From Comamonadaceae bacterium (GTDB lineage: Bacteria > Pseudomonadota > Gammaproteobacteria > Burkholderiales > Burkholderiaceae_C): a stretch of 64,000 nucleotides of DNA. The translations under genes and the position numbers were made by a program. Below, in pieces: positions 63,044 through 64,000 of this stretch. Below the pieces are notes generated by a model. That model was given only the letters and a program-made list of their open reading frames with translations, was not told where the DNA came from and searched no databases. The first letter of the stretch is position 1; each line of letters starts with the position of its first letter. The stretch covers positions 5,529 through 69,528 of the forward strand of contig JAACZV010000014.1 of NCBI GenBank assembly GCA_009996515.1. Reading direction: 5' to 3'.

Positions 63044-64000
63044 GACCGGCCTTCTTCCAGCTGGGCCAGCTGCTCGGCGGCCTGCGCGGCGAGCAGGCCC
63101 TGGATGACGTCGCCCAGGTCGCCGTCCATGATCTGGCCCAGCTTGTAGAGCGTCAGGTTGATGCGGTGGTCGGTGAGCCGCCCCTGCGGGAAGTTGTAGG
63201 TGCGGATGCGGTCGCTGCGGTCGCCCGTGCCGATCAGGCCTTTGCGGGTGGCGGCTTCCTTGGCGGCGCGCTCGCTGCGCTCCTTCTCCTGGATGCGCGC
63301 CTGCAGCACCTGCAGCGCCTTGGCCTTGTTGCTGTGCTGGCTGCGGCCATCCTGGCATTCGGCCACGATGCCGGTCGGCAGGTGGACGACGCGCACGGCG
63401 GAGTCGGTCTTGTTGATGTGCTGGCCACCGGCGCCGCTGGCGCGGAAGGTGTCGATGCGCAGGTCGGCCGGGTTCAGCGTGATGGCCTCGGCCTCGTCGG
63501 GCTCGGGCATCACCGCCACCGTGCAGGCGCTGGTGTGGATGCGGCCTTGCGTTTCGGTCGCCGGCACGCGCTGCACGCGGTGGCCGCCGCTCTCGAACTT
63601 CAGCCGGCCATAGACGCCGTCGCCCTCCACGCGCACCACCAGCTCCTTGTAGCCGCCCAGGTCCGACACGTTCTCCGACAGGATCTCGGTGCGCCAGCCC
63701 TGGCTCTCGGCGAAGCGCAGATACATGCGGGCCAGGTCGCCGGCGAACAGCGCCGATTCGTCGCCGCCGGTGCCGGCGCGGATCTCGAGGAAGGCGTTGC
63801 GCTCGTCGTCCGGGTCCTTGGGGATGAGCGCGAGCTGCAGCTCCTGGTCCAGCGCGGCCAGCGCCGCCTCGTTGGTGGCGATCTCCTCGCGGGCCATCTC
63901 GGCCATCTCGGGATCGGCCAGCATGTCGCGCGCGGCGGCCAGGTCGGCCTCATGCTGTTGATAGCGGCGGTAGCGCTCGACCAGGCCGGCCACCTCGGCC
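63040..64000 (-). CDS. prfA: peptide chain release factor 1 (5' end beyond window)
   Basis: RF1, with the GGQ motif ([17 protein letters not shown]) and the PxT-type codon-recognition segment [20 protein letters not shown]. Full RF1 has about 360 residues; the window ends about 40 residues short of the start. Operon with prmC. Confidence 0.96.
   Translation of the reverse strand, partial: AEVAGLVERYRRYQQHEADLAAARDMLADPEMAEMAREEIATNEAALAALDQELQLALIPKDPDDERNAFLEIRAGTGGDESALFAGDLARMYLRFAESQGWRTEILSENVSDLGGYKELVVRVEGDGVYGRLKFESGGHRVQRVPATETQGRIHTSACTVAVMPEPDEAEAITLNPADLRIDTFRASGAGGQHINKTDSAVRVVHLPTGIVAECQDGRSQHSNKAKALQVLQARIQEKERSERAAKEAATRKGLIGTGDRSDRIRTYNFPQGRLTDHRINLTLYKLGQIMDGDLGDVIQGLLAAQAAEQLAQLEEGRS

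Overview
The window is GC-rich DNA of a betaproteobacterium, most likely a Burkholderiales member of the Rubrivivax/Roseateles/Leptothrix type (inferred from gene order and protein style; no rRNA is present). Two stretches of ordinary chromosome (1 to about 2,488 and 49,707 to 64,000) flank one integrated genomic element of about 47.2 kb (2,489-49,706).

Left chromosome: the 3' part of benD and a BenK-like aromatic acid transporter. Right chromosome: tRNA-Pro(CGG), ispB, rplU-rpmA-obgE-proB, rppH, proS, a lytic transglycosylase, an M3 peptidase, a flippase-like membrane protein, ubiX, grxD, an outer-membrane-like protein, and prmC-prfA (prfA runs off the end).

The element entered the 3' part of tRNA-Pro. 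It is bounded by a perfect 52-bp direct repeat, carries a tyrosine recombinase next to the intact tRNA, and has pushed the original tRNA terminator 47 kb away, where it still sits beside the left repeat. No relaxase, coupling protein or type IV secretion gene was seen. Its layout is as follows. (a) 2.6-8.2 kb: HTH protein, NYN protein, primase/helicase-type ATPase, an iteron cluster with strong hairpins and a Rep-like protein, which together look like a complete replicon. (b) 8.5-19.5 kb: conflict genes, with an AbrB-type antitoxin, DUF3800, a PD-(D/E)XK protein and an OLD nuclease, then a three-gene Lamassu/ABC-3C-like operon (Cap4-type nuclease, middle subunit, zinc-ribbon SMC ATPase) and a dnaE2 remnant. 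(c) 19.5-23.7 kb: small unknown genes and an exonuclease-like gene. (d) 23.7-27.0 kb: 3.3 kb with no convincing gene, holding an array of short palindromes of the form CTTTCC-N4-GGAAAG. (e) 27.0-32.1 kb: truncated XRE regulator, a LysE/ABM/GST/PaiB operon divergent from a MocR-type regulator, and decayed genes. (f) 32.6-44.3 kb: metal and anion cargo, with YnfA, a MerR cluster, a sulfite dehydrogenase (SorAB) operon with an ECF sigma factor, YeiH with a LysR regulator, a fluoride riboswitch with crcB-DUF190-EamA, and a broken copper cluster. (g) 44.7-49.5 kb: HNH and nucleotidyltransferase genes, then the integrase.

Many cargo genes are freshly broken (single frameshifts, one nonsense codon, fused gene ends), so the island appears to be assembled from several acquisitions and under decay. 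The most unusual features are the palindrome array in the gene-free region, the replicon module inside an integrated island, and the uncharacterised nuclease operons.
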